Positions 1 through 6,904 of a stretch of 37,040 bases of DNA are shown in pieces. The DNA is from DATDRS01 sp035291605. Its GTDB lineage: Bacteria > Chloroflexota > Anaerolineae > Anaerolineales > UBA6663. The notes below the pieces were generated by a model. That model made no database searches, was not told where the DNA came from, and saw only the letters and a list, made by a program, of their open reading frames with translations. Position 1 is the first letter of the stretch. Every line of letters begins with the position of its first letter. Location of the stretch: NCBI GenBank assembly GCA_035291605.1, contig DATDRS010000511.1, positions 1 to 37,040 on the forward strand, read 5' to 3'. The position numbers and the translations under genes were made by a program.

Positions 1-1
1 G

Positions 2-559
2 GCGGGGCTGCTGATTGGCCTGGCGCTCGGGCTGGTGGTGTTTTACGGGCTGCCGGCCCTCCCGCTTGGGCGTGATGGATCCGCGCCCGCGACCGGGGGC
101 GGCCTGCCCGGCAAGCCGGCGCCCGCGCCAGTGGTCGGCGCGCCCGCGCCCGATTTCACCTTGCAGGACCTTAGCGGGAACTCCGTCTGGCTGTCCGGCC
201 AGAAAGGCAAGGTGGTCCTCATTAACTTCTGGGCCACGTGGTGCGGCCCGTGCCGCCTCGAAATGCCGGCGATTGAACAGCGGTACGAGGCCTATAAAGA
301 TCAGGGCTTTGTGGTGCTGGCGGTTGACTTCGACGAGCCGGTCACCGACGTGGGCGCTTTCGCTCATGCCTATAACCTGACCTTCCCGGTTTTGCTCGAC
401 CCCGGCGCGAGGGTGAACGATTTGTACCGCATCATCGGCTACCCGACCACGTTCTTCGTGGATCGGGAGGGGATCATTACCCGCCAGCACGTCGGGGCGA
501 TGACCGAAGCGCAGTTGGACAACTATCTGGCAGATTTTGGGTTGAGTGGAGGACTGTGA
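2..559 (+). CDS. TlpA/ResA-type membrane-anchored thioredoxin (5' truncated)
   Basis: Thiol-disulfide oxidoreductase of the TlpA/ResA/AhpC-TSA group. The window begins inside the gene: the frame is open from base 2 and its first residues (LLIGLALGLVV) form a hydrophobic membrane anchor. A Pro/Gly/Ala-rich linker follows, then a thioredoxin fold. The active site WCGPC lies near bases 238-252, preceded by the strand VVLINFWATW, and the family's cis-proline loop is visible at GYPTTFF. These proteins normally act outside the membrane in cytochrome c maturation or disulfide reduction. The stop at 557-559 is immediately followed by the DUF2085 gene, so the two are probably cotranscribed. The true start and any upstream partner lie outside the window. 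The specific substrate cannot be told. Confidence 0.9.
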   Translation, partial: AGLLIGLALGLVVFYGLPALPLGRDGSAPATGGGLPGKPAPAPVVGAPAPDFTLQDLSGNSVWLSGQKGKVVLINFWATWCGPCRLEMPAIEQRYEAYKDQGFVVLAVDFDEPVTDVGAFAHAYNLTFPVLLDPGARVNDLYRIIGYPTTFFVDREGIITRQHVGAMTEAQLDNYLADFGLSGGL

Positions 560-560
560 G

Positions 561-1307
561 ATGGAACAGATCGAGATAGACAGCGTCCCCGGTAAGCGGC
601 GCGTCACCGGCCAAACGCGGGAGGTGGTGATCGCCCTCGACCGGAAAATTTGGGCCTTTGCCCGACACTGGCTTCTGTACTTCAACCTTTTTGTGTTTGC
701 CTACGTCGGCCTCCCGTTCCTCGCGCCCGTGCTCATGCGCGCCGGTTTGACTACTCCGGCGAACGTGGTTTACACCGTCTACGGCGGCATGTGCCACCAG
801 CTGGGCTTCCGCTCGTGGTATCTCTTCGGCGAGCGCGCTGTTTATCCGCGCGATATCTTCCAACAATACACCGGCATTGCCCCGGACGATTTCTGGGCAG
901 CGCGGGCTTTCACTGGCAACCCGCAGATGGGCTACAAAGTCGCCTTCTGCGAGCGGGACGTGGCGATCTATGCTGCCATACTCCTCGGCGGCCTGATTTA
1001 TGGCCTCCCCTTCGTGCGCCGCCGCCTGAGACCGATGCACTGGGTCGCCTGGGGCCTCATCGGCATTGCGCCCATTGCGCTGGATGGCTTCTCGCAGTTG
1101 TTCAGCAATTACCCCTATAACACGCTGGCGATTTTCAGCTGGCTCCCCTCCCGCGAGAGCACGCCCCTCCTGCGCACCCTCACGGGCGGGTTGTTCGGCT
1201 TGTGCAATGCCTGGTTGGCGTACCCATACGTCGAAGAGTCTATGCGGGAAGTGCGGCAGGAGTTAGAGGTGAAACTGGCAAGAGTAGATGCCCAGAGTAA
1301 GGGATAA
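561..1307 (+). CDS. DUF2085 family membrane protein
   Basis: Predicted integral membrane protein of 248 residues matching DUF2085, a family of unknown function. Family-like landmarks are the Cys-His in YGGMCHQ, followed by the RSW/YLFGER stretch, and a second Cys in KVAFCERD. Hydrophobic segments are visible at about residues 25-50, 135-155, 165-180 and 205-225. An in-frame GTG lies at 546, but the ATG at 561 is preferred: it has GGAGG at 549-553 seven bases upstream and leaves a one-base gap after the thioredoxin stop. Pairing with a TlpA-type thioredoxin hints that the conserved Cys/His residues may be redox-active or metal-binding, which is inference only. Confidence 0.85.
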   Translation: MEQIEIDSVPGKRRVTGQTREVVIALDRKIWAFARHWLLYFNLFVFAYVGLPFLAPVLMRAGLTTPANVVYTVYGGMCHQLGFRSWYLFGERAVYPRDIFQQYTGIAPDDFWAARAFTGNPQMGYKVAFCERDVAIYAAILLGGLIYGLPFVRRRLRPMHWVAWGLIGIAPIALDGFSQLFSNYPYNTLAIFSWLPSRESTPLLRTLTGGLFGLCNAWLAYPYVEESMREVRQELEVKLARVDAQSKG

Positions 1308-1326
1308 TGCCTGTTGTGACCCATGC

Positions 1327-1749
1327 TCAATCATCTGAGTTGGTGGATGCTTCAACAACACCCTGCGCCCATTCAATGAAATCTTCTGCTAACTTCGCCT
1401 TGGCTTGACGATCTAATCCCTCTTCATCCTCATAAAGCGAGTATCGGAACTGAACAGCAAAGGCTGTTAGTTCTTCCACATCTTCCAGGCTGGTCGGTGG
1501 CTGAATGCCAGCTGCCTCGACCTGTTCAAAGAGCGTTGACAGGTCGTGCGTAAAATCATACTCAATTCCCTGGCGAGTCAAGACGGCCTTGAGTGCTTTC
1601 TCTATCGTCTGCTGAGCGTGAAACCCAACAATCTCGTCGGCTACTTCCGCATTATCGCGCAACGCTTTGACGGCATCCAAGTCTTGTCGCGCCTTTTGGA
1701 GCATGAGGCGCGCCAGCTCCTGCTGCCGCGCTTCGCGATCATTGCCCAT
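1327..1749 (-). CDS. HEPN domain protein (partner of MNT nucleotidyltransferase)
   Basis: 140-residue, mostly helical protein of the HEPN (PF05168-like) group. The diagnostic stretch is FHAQQTIEKALKAVL followed by THDLSTLFE, and FRYSLYEDEE lies near the C-terminus. It follows the MNT nucleotidyltransferase on the same strand, and its ATG at 1749-1747 overlaps that gene's end by 11 bases (1739-1749), so translation is probably coupled. A longer in-frame start at 1818 would lie deep inside the MNT gene and is less likely. I see no R-x4-6-H motif, which is the RNase signature of HepT-type toxins, so nuclease activity should not be assumed. Such pairs are known as toxin-antitoxin or regulatory modules; which applies here is not visible. 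Confidence 0.85.
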   Translation of the reverse strand: MGNDREARQQELARLMLQKARQDLDAVKALRDNAEVADEIVGFHAQQTIEKALKAVLTRQGIEYDFTHDLSTLFEQVEAAGIQPPTSLEDVEELTAFAVQFRYSLYEDEEGLDRQAKAKLAEDFIEWAQGVVEASTNSDD

Positions 1750-2077
1750 ACAGCACTTTCCCTTCGCGAAAGGCCGGATACAGCACGGTGCCTGGGATAT
1801 CCCAGTAACGCTCGGCAAACGATTGCCCTATGACGACAATATCAATGGGGACTTTGAAATCGCGCAGCAGTCTCCTGAGTCGCGTCGCCTCTTTATGGTG
1901 CGTCACCGGATCGCGCTCGATGACAAGTAAATCTACATCGCTGGTGGGCCGGGCATTGCCGCGGGCACGTGACCCGAACAAGATCACCTTGATGGGATCT
2001 GCCGCCGCTATGATGCGGCGCGCCATTTCGCGGATATCGTTTTCTGTCACCTGACGGTCGTTCGTTTTTGCATTCAT
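1739..2077 (-). CDS. MNT-type nucleotidyltransferase
   Basis: 112-residue minimal nucleotidyltransferase. The fingerprint is clear: FGSRARG (GS motif) followed by the acidic pair in SDVDLLV, with a third acidic residue in PIDIVVI. In the MNT-HEPN family the protein transfers nucleotides (AMP in characterised antitoxins) to its partner. The ATG at 2077 is chosen over a TTG at 2086 because the TTG lies inside a strong -10 element. With that promoter the transcript would begin at or next to the ATG, giving a leaderless message. It overlaps the HEPN gene by 11 bases. Function as an antitoxin is inferred from pairing alone. Confidence 0.87.
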   Translation of the reverse strand: MNAKTNDRQVTENDIREMARRIIAAADPIKVILFGSRARGNARPTSDVDLLVIERDPVTHHKEATRLRRLLRDFKVPIDIVVIGQSFAERYWDIPGTVLYPAFREGKVLYGQ

Positions 2078-2084
2078 CCCTATC

Positions 2085-2113
2085 AAAATACCTTATTCTT
2101 TAGAGTTGGTCAA
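2085..2113 (-). promoter_or_regulatory. Promoter of the MNT-HEPN pair
   Basis: On the minus strand TTGACC (2113-2108), a 17-base spacer, and TATTTT (2090-2085). The expected start site falls at about 2078, one base before the ATG at 2077, implying a leaderless mRNA. No convincing Shine-Dalgarno sequence lies before that ATG, which agrees. Visual match only. Confidence 0.55.
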
Positions 2114-2135
2114 ATGCTCATCCAGTTTCCCTGCA

Positions 2136-3737
2136 TCAAAACGCCCTGTACTTCCACTCTCCCTCGATCATCGTCCCCAATACGACCGTATCCTTGATCT
2201 CCATCGGGGCGCAGGTGTAAATGTCGCGGTCAATCACCACGAGGTCGGCGAGTTTGCCGGGGGAGAGCGACCCCACGCGGTCTTCCATGTACCCCGCGTA
2301 AGCCGCGCCGAGCGTGTACCCGCGCACCGCTTCGTCCACCGTCAACCGCTGTTCGGGATACCAACCCTCGGGGCCGGGCGAGCCGTCGGCGCGGCGGCGC
2401 GTGACGGCGGCGTGAATCCCCCAGAAGGGGTTGAAACTCTCGACCGGGGCGTCGCTCCCGAACGCCAGCACTGCGCCCGCGTTTAACTGCGTGCGCCAGG
2501 CATACGCGCCCGCGCCCCTCTTGCCCCAATACCTGTCAGACATCAGCATATCGCTCGTTGCGTGGATGGGCTGCATCGAGGCGGTGGCTTTCAGTTGGCC
2601 GAGGCGGTGATAGTCCTGCGCGTGCAGGAGTTGGACGTGCTCGCAGCGGTGCCGCAGAGGGCGACCGCCAGAGTCGCCCCTACCACTCTCCTCGCCCCGG
2701 ATGGTCTCGTACACGTCGAGCAGGTCGTGGTTGGCCTTGTCCCCGATGGCGTGGACGGTCATCGCGAGGCCGTGCGCCGCGGCTTTCGTTGCGTATTCGT
2801 ACAGCGCCTCTTTGTCGGTGACGACGATGCCGTAGTTATCTGGCTGGCCGTCGTAAGGCTCGATCATGCTGGCGGTCTGCGGGCCGAGCGCGCCATCCAG
2901 GAACACCTTCACGTTGCCCACTCTCAGCCAGTCGTCGCCGAAGCCGGAGCGCAGGCCCAGCCCCACCGCGTAGTCGAGATAGGCCACGCGGATTTGTTTG
3001 ACCACGCGCAGGCCCAGCTGCCCGCGCTCTTTGAGCATTTGCAGCGCCCCGAAGCACTTGCGTCCGTCGAAGTCGTGTATGCCCGTCAGGCCCACGCGCC
3101 AGGCGTTTTCCATCGCGGGCCGCATCGCCTCTGCGATCTCGGCGGGGGTCTTGTCCGGGATCAGGCGCTCCACGAGGTCCATCGCGTCCTCGAGAAGGAT
3201 GCCCGTCGGCTCGCCCTGGCTGTCCTTCTGAATATCCCCACCCGGCGGCGGCCTGGTCTCGGCGGTAATGCCCGCCATTTTCAGCGCGAGCGAGTTAGCC
3301 CATCCCGCGTGCCCTGACTTGGCGCGCAGAAATACCGGGTGTGCCGGGGCCGCGCGGTCGAGGTCCGCCGCCGACGGAAACGCTGCCCACACATTCTGAT
3401 TCCAGCCGTAGCCGGTGATCCAGCTGCCCGCGAGCGTGGCCTTCGCTTTGGCGGCGACGCGGGCCAAACATGCCTCCAGCGTCGGCGTCTCCGCCTCGAC
3501 CGCCTGCAGGCCGAGCGCATACCACGCGAAGTGGAGGTGGGAGTCGATGAGGCCGGGGAGGATGGTTTTGCCGCCGAGGTCTATGGTTTCTGTGTGTGGG
3601 TGTGTGGATGTGTGGGCGCGGATCTCATCGTCAGTTCCCACGGCCAGGATCTTGCCGTCGCGGACGGCGAGTGCGGTGGCGTGCGGGCGCTGAGGATCGA
3701 GGGTATGGAGGTTGGCGTTGAGGAGGAGAAACGTCAT
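2136..3737 (-). CDS. YtcJ-like metal-dependent amidohydrolase
   Basis: 533-residue amidohydrolase of the Amidohydrolase_3/YtcJ type. The N-terminal small beta domain (LLLNANLHTLD) leads into the metal-binding HxH of PGLIDSHLHF (His67, His69). Later ligands are visible as TVHAIGDKAN, HRCEHVQLL and FGSDAPVE, and the C-terminus returns to the beta domain (GKLADLVVIDRD). The family hydrolyses amide or related bonds of varied small molecules, so the substrate cannot be read from sequence. The ATG at 3737 overlaps the TGA of the DinB-like gene by four bases (ATGA, 3737-3734), indicating translational coupling, and GGAGAAA lies just upstream. Longer in-frame starts would run into the DinB-like gene. 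Confidence 0.92.
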   Translation of the reverse strand: MTFLLLNANLHTLDPQRPHATALAVRDGKILAVGTDDEIRAHTSTHPHTETIDLGGKTILPGLIDSHLHFAWYALGLQAVEAETPTLEACLARVAAKAKATLAGSWITGYGWNQNVWAAFPSAADLDRAAPAHPVFLRAKSGHAGWANSLALKMAGITAETRPPPGGDIQKDSQGEPTGILLEDAMDLVERLIPDKTPAEIAEAMRPAMENAWRVGLTGIHDFDGRKCFGALQMLKERGQLGLRVVKQIRVAYLDYAVGLGLRSGFGDDWLRVGNVKVFLDGALGPQTASMIEPYDGQPDNYGIVVTDKEALYEYATKAAAHGLAMTVHAIGDKANHDLLDVYETIRGEESGRGDSGGRPLRHRCEHVQLLHAQDYHRLGQLKATASMQPIHATSDMLMSDRYWGKRGAGAYAWRTQLNAGAVLAFGSDAPVESFNPFWGIHAAVTRRRADGSPGPEGWYPEQRLTVDEAVRGYTLGAAYAGYMEDRVGSLSPGKLADLVVIDRDIYTCAPMEIKDTVVLGTMIEGEWKYRAF

Positions 3738-4192
3738 TTTTCTCGTTTCTCCCATAACTGGCGCGTGATTTGCATGTGCCCCACGTGCACCGCCGTGTGC
3801 TCCAGCGCGTGGGCCAGCGCCCACGCCACGGTGAACTCACGCCCATCCGAGGGGAATTTGTGGCTGACCTCCAAATCCTCCGGCGTAAGCCTTTCGAGGA
3901 TGTCCCGGCTGTGCGCGAGCACGTCGGCCAGGCGCTGTTTGAGAGCCGCCGCGTCGGCGCCGCGCGCCTGGAATTCCTGTTCGCGCACACGGCCTGATGG
4001 GTCTCGCCCGGTGATGTCCCCGATCCAATAGCGTTCGGCGCCGGCCAGGTGTGCGGCGAGCACGCCGAGCGAGTTGATCTCCGGCGCGGGCGACCAATCC
4101 AGCGCTTCGGGCGGCAGCCCGTCAAGCGCGCGCTCCGCCTCGGCGTGCAACATCACCAGGCGGTCGAGGTAACTGGCAAGGAGGGTGAGCAT
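3734..4192 (-). CDS. DinB/YfiT-like four-helix metalloprotein
   Basis: 152-residue helical protein of the DinB-like superfamily. A His in LAAHLAGAERYW and a cluster EHTAVHVGHMQ near the C-terminus match the three-His metal site of the family. Members include thiol transferases and stress-induced proteins, so the activity here is not predictable. The ATG at 4192 is chosen because GGAG lies six bases upstream (AGTGGAGAAAACC), and the extra 13 residues of the longer frame are unlike the family. The next gene (YtcJ-like) starts inside its stop codon. The serine-kinase-like gene lies 90 bases upstream on the same strand. Confidence 0.85.
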   Translation of the reverse strand: MLTLLASYLDRLVMLHAEAERALDGLPPEALDWSPAPEINSLGVLAAHLAGAERYWIGDITGRDPSGRVREQEFQARGADAAALKQRLADVLAHSRDILERLTPEDLEVSHKFPSDGREFTVAWALAHALEHTAVHVGHMQITRQLWEKREK

Positions 4193-4282
4193 GGTTTTCT
4201 CCACTAATGAGTCTGAGGTGTGTTGGGTCAACGGATGGAACGGACTTCGCCTTCCCCCATCCGTTCTATCCGTTGGCCAAAA

Positions 4283-5149
4283 CTATTCGTCGAACAGGTA
4301 AGTGGACTCGCCATAGAACCGCAGCTCTTTGGACCAGAGTTTTTTCTTCAACCACTCCCGCAAACGGGCGTTCTTGGCGTCGAGCGGGTCGGCTGACCTC
4401 AGTTCGCTGAGGGGATAGTTGGTGCGCAGGGCGCGGCCCTGGATCAGGTGGCGCGTCAGGCCGGTAGGGAGCAGCTCGCCGTCGCGCGCAAGCGCCAGCA
4501 CCTCGGCAAAATCGTAGTTCGGGAAAATCACCAACCCGGTTAAGTCCGCATACCGGTCCCGGGCTTCGTGGAGGTTGTCCGTAGTGGCCCGGAAGAGCCG
4601 GCCTTGATCCTTGTACGTGTCCACCATGGCGTTCAACAGCCGGTTCCGTTCGTGGACGCTCCGGCGGGGGGCGTCGGGCCGGGCGGCGAACACCTTCCCG
4701 TCGGCGCGGATGGTGTAGGCCAGGAACTCGCGGCCGGCCAGCCCCGCTCGGGCGCGGATCAGATCAATGTGCAGGAAATCCAGTCCTTTCACGTTGCCCA
4801 GTTCACCGCTGAATTTGTCCAGATCAATCCCCGTGACCACGTGATGCCAGGTGCTCAGGAGCACGTAGGGTTCTTCGTATCTGACCACCTGCGCGAGGGT
4901 GTGCGGGTAGTTCAGGTGGAGCAGGGCCGTGGTGCGGTTCGCGCCGTCGAGCACCACGAAGCGCGGGTCGTCCTCGCCGCTGGACGTGACGATGGGCGGG
5001 TTCTTCAGCAGGCCATCGGCCTCCAGCCGCTGCGCGAGCGGCGCGGTGCGCTGGGCGTCGTTGTACTCATGCTCGACCAGCAGATCGAGCGGCAAGATGC
5101 GCAGGTCGGGCGTATCGGTGCTCTGGGAGGGGTGGAGTTGCGTGGTCAT
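4283..5149 (-). CDS. ParB/sulfiredoxin-fold protein, candidate free serine kinase (SerK/SbnI-like)
   Basis: 288-residue protein with an N-terminal ParB/Srx-like domain (about residues 15-110) and a C-terminal region of about 175 residues with no motif I know. It is too short for a chromosome-partition ParB and shows no helix-turn-helix. Two features recall the free-serine kinases SerK (Thermococcus) and SbnI (Staphylococcus): an acidic residue in LVEHEYND (Glu26/Glu28) and the motif LDGANRTTAL (Asp68-Gly-Ala-Asn-Arg72), at spacing similar to SerK. It lies directly downstream of a PLP-dependent cysteine/cystathionine synthase, the class of enzyme that uses O-phosphoserine in those pathways. 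The ParB/Srx-fold call is firm; serine kinase activity is inference. A generic ParB-like nuclease label would be the default annotation. Confidence 0.75.
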   Translation of the reverse strand: MTTQLHPSQSTDTPDLRILPLDLLVEHEYNDAQRTAPLAQRLEADGLLKNPPIVTSSGEDDPRFVVLDGANRTTALLHLNYPHTLAQVVRYEEPYVLLSTWHHVVTGIDLDKFSGELGNVKGLDFLHIDLIRARAGLAGREFLAYTIRADGKVFAARPDAPRRSVHERNRLLNAMVDTYKDQGRLFRATTDNLHEARDRYADLTGLVIFPNYDFAEVLALARDGELLPTGLTRHLIQGRALRTNYPLSELRSADPLDAKNARLREWLKKKLWSKELRFYGESTYLFDE

Positions 5150-5163
5150 AGGGGCGGGTAATC

Positions 5164-5240
5164 CGTCTTGCGTATTCCGTTGGCGGCTACGCTGTACGGA
5201 ATACGCAAGACGCTATACGCAATACGCTATGCACAAGAGG
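5164..5240. repeat. 17-bp perfect inverted repeat with TACGC-rich tail
   Basis: The arms 5164-5180 and 5196-5212 are perfect 17-base reverse complements (CGTCTTGCGTATTCCGT) around a 15-base loop. They are followed by further ATACGCA/ATACGCT units up to 5225. The element fills the gap between the CBS-domain synthase and the ParB-like gene. It has no T-run, so it looks more like a REP/MITE-type repeat or a processing stem than an intrinsic terminator. Confidence 0.75.
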
Positions 5241-6656
5241 CTACTTGGAATGCGACGCCAGATAGTCCAGAATGTCAATCTTCGTCAATATCCCCACCAC
5301 GTCGCCATTGTCCATCACCACGGCCACCTGGCGGTTGACGAACAGCGACATCAGGCTCTCCAGCGGGGCGTCTGGCCCGAGAGTCGCAACGTCCGTCCGC
5401 ACCACCTCGGCGACGGGGGCGTCGGGCGTGTGCTTGTCGCCCAGCACCACGTAGTTCAGCAGGTCCACTTCGTTGACCAGGCCGGTGAGCTTGCCCTCCG
5501 GCGAGAGGACAGGCATCTGCGAGATGTCGTGCGTTTTCATTTTCTCGATGACTGCGCCGACCGAGTCGCCCGGCTGCGTGGTGATGACCTCGCGGAGTTT
5601 CTTGGTCGCCAGCACGTCGGCGGCGGTGGCCCCGGCCCAGGCGGACTCGAGGAACCCGTTCTCCCGCATCCAGTCGTCGTCGAAGATCTTGCTCAAATAG
5701 CGCGAACCGGAGTCGGGCAGGAGGACGACCACAAAGCGGTCCACGTCGAGGTTGCGGCAATAACGCAGGGCGGCGGCCACCGCCGTGCCCGACGATCCGC
5801 CGCAGAAGATGCCCTCCTCGCGCACGAGGCGGCGGGTGGTGAGGAAGGTCTCCTTGTCGCCGACCTGAATCACCTCGTCCACCACCGAGAGGTCGAGCGC
5901 GGTCGGCAGGAAATCTTCGCCGATGCCTTCGGTCTTGTACGTCTTGGGACGCGGGTCGTCGGGGAGGCGGCCGAGTTTGTGCGTCTCGTAGAGCAGCGAC
6001 CCCGCCGGGTCCACGCCGACGATGCGGATCTTGGGGTTCTTTTCCTTGAGATACCGTCCCGCGCCGGTGATCGTCCCACCCGTCCCCATGCCGATGATCA
6101 CGTCGGTCACGTGGCCCCCCGTCTGTTCCCAGATTTCCGGGCCGGTCGTCAGGTAATGGCTGCGGGGATTCTCCGGATTGTGATATTGATTGGCGAGGAT
6201 GGCGTTGGGCGTCTCGGCGACGATATGCTCGGAGACTTTATAGTAACTGCGCTCGTCGTCGGGCGCGACGGCGGTGGGGGTGATGACGACTTTAGCTCCG
6301 AACGCGCGAAGCAGGCGGATTTTCTCCGTGCTCATCTTGTCGGGCATGACGAAGACGGTTTTGTAGCCCTTGATGGCGGCGACGATGGCCAGGCCCACGC
6401 CCGTGTTGCCCGAGGTCCCCTCGACGATGGTCCCGCCGGGCTTGAGGCGGCCCTCGCGCTCGGCGGCCTCGACGATGTTCAGCGCGATGCGATCTTTGAC
6501 CGAGCCGCCGGGGTTGAAGAACTCGACCTTGGCGACGAGCGTGCAGCGCAGGCCGCGCGCGATGCGGTTGAGGCGCACGAGCGGCGTGCGGCCGATGGTA
6601 TCGAGAATGTTGTCGTAGATCACGTGTTGCGCTGAGCGGGGCGGAAGGGAGGACAT
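5241..6656 (-). CDS. PLP-dependent cysteine/cystathionine beta-synthase with C-terminal CBS domain pair
   Basis: 471-residue fold-type II PLP enzyme. The Schiff-base lysine lies in GGSVKDRIA (Lys54), the substrate-carboxylate loop in EGTSGNTG and the phosphate-binding glycines in GMGTGGTITG. The active-site serine region is FCGGSSGTAV. Residues from about 345 to the end form two CBS modules, the layout of bacterial cystathionine beta-synthases without the haem domain. The reaction is beta-replacement on serine, O-acetylserine or O-phosphoserine by sulfide or homocysteine; sequence alone does not separate these. The kinase-like gene downstream on the same strand favours O-phosphoserine. Start ATG at 6656 with GGAG nine bases upstream. 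CBS modules usually bind adenine nucleotides or SAM and may regulate activity. Confidence 0.92.
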   Translation of the reverse strand: MSSLPPRSAQHVIYDNILDTIGRTPLVRLNRIARGLRCTLVAKVEFFNPGGSVKDRIALNIVEAAEREGRLKPGGTIVEGTSGNTGVGLAIVAAIKGYKTVFVMPDKMSTEKIRLLRAFGAKVVITPTAVAPDDERSYYKVSEHIVAETPNAILANQYHNPENPRSHYLTTGPEIWEQTGGHVTDVIIGMGTGGTITGAGRYLKEKNPKIRIVGVDPAGSLLYETHKLGRLPDDPRPKTYKTEGIGEDFLPTALDLSVVDEVIQVGDKETFLTTRRLVREEGIFCGGSSGTAVAAALRYCRNLDVDRFVVVLLPDSGSRYLSKIFDDDWMRENGFLESAWAGATAADVLATKKLREVITTQPGDSVGAVIEKMKTHDISQMPVLSPEGKLTGLVNEVDLLNYVVLGDKHTPDAPVAEVVRTDVATLGPDAPLESLMSLFVNRQVAVVMDNGDVVGILTKIDILDYLASHSK

Positions 6657-6772
6657 GTCCGGCGACTCCGATATAATTTATCGCGTTGCGGTTAGGTTAC
6701 CACAGAACAGGGGGAGACTCAAACGGAACCAGCCGCGCGCTCAGGACGTTAATCCTATATGACCGCGCAGAC

Positions 6773-6801
6773 TTGAGGGCTGGGGCATGGTCTGCTATAG
6801 T
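6773..6801 (+). promoter_or_regulatory. Promoter of the LysM protein gene
   Basis: TTGAGG (6773-6778), a 17-base spacer, then TATAGT (6796-6801) preceded by TGC, giving an extended -10. The predicted start near 6808 would give a 5' leader of about 97 bases. The rest of the divergent gap 6657-6904 holds no recognisable gene. Confidence 0.6.
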
Positions 6802-6904
6802 TTGCGCCGGCCTTTGGAGCAGTATCCCCATGCGGAGATCAACCCGATTTTTGGACGTCACCGGGTTTCGGAGCCGTATTTTGTGAGGAGAAGGAGAAAA
6901 ATCT

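Noticed and set aside
1327..2077. Canonical HepT/MntA toxin-antitoxin system
   Set aside because: The HEPN protein lacks the R-x4-6-H motif, so only the broader MNT-HEPN label is supported.
4283..5149. Chromosome-partition ParB
   Set aside because: No parA neighbour, no parS-like site noticed, no helix-turn-helix region, and metabolic neighbours instead.
5164..5212. Intrinsic terminator after the CBS-domain synthase
   Set aside because: The stem is perfect but the loop is long and no T-run follows on either strand.
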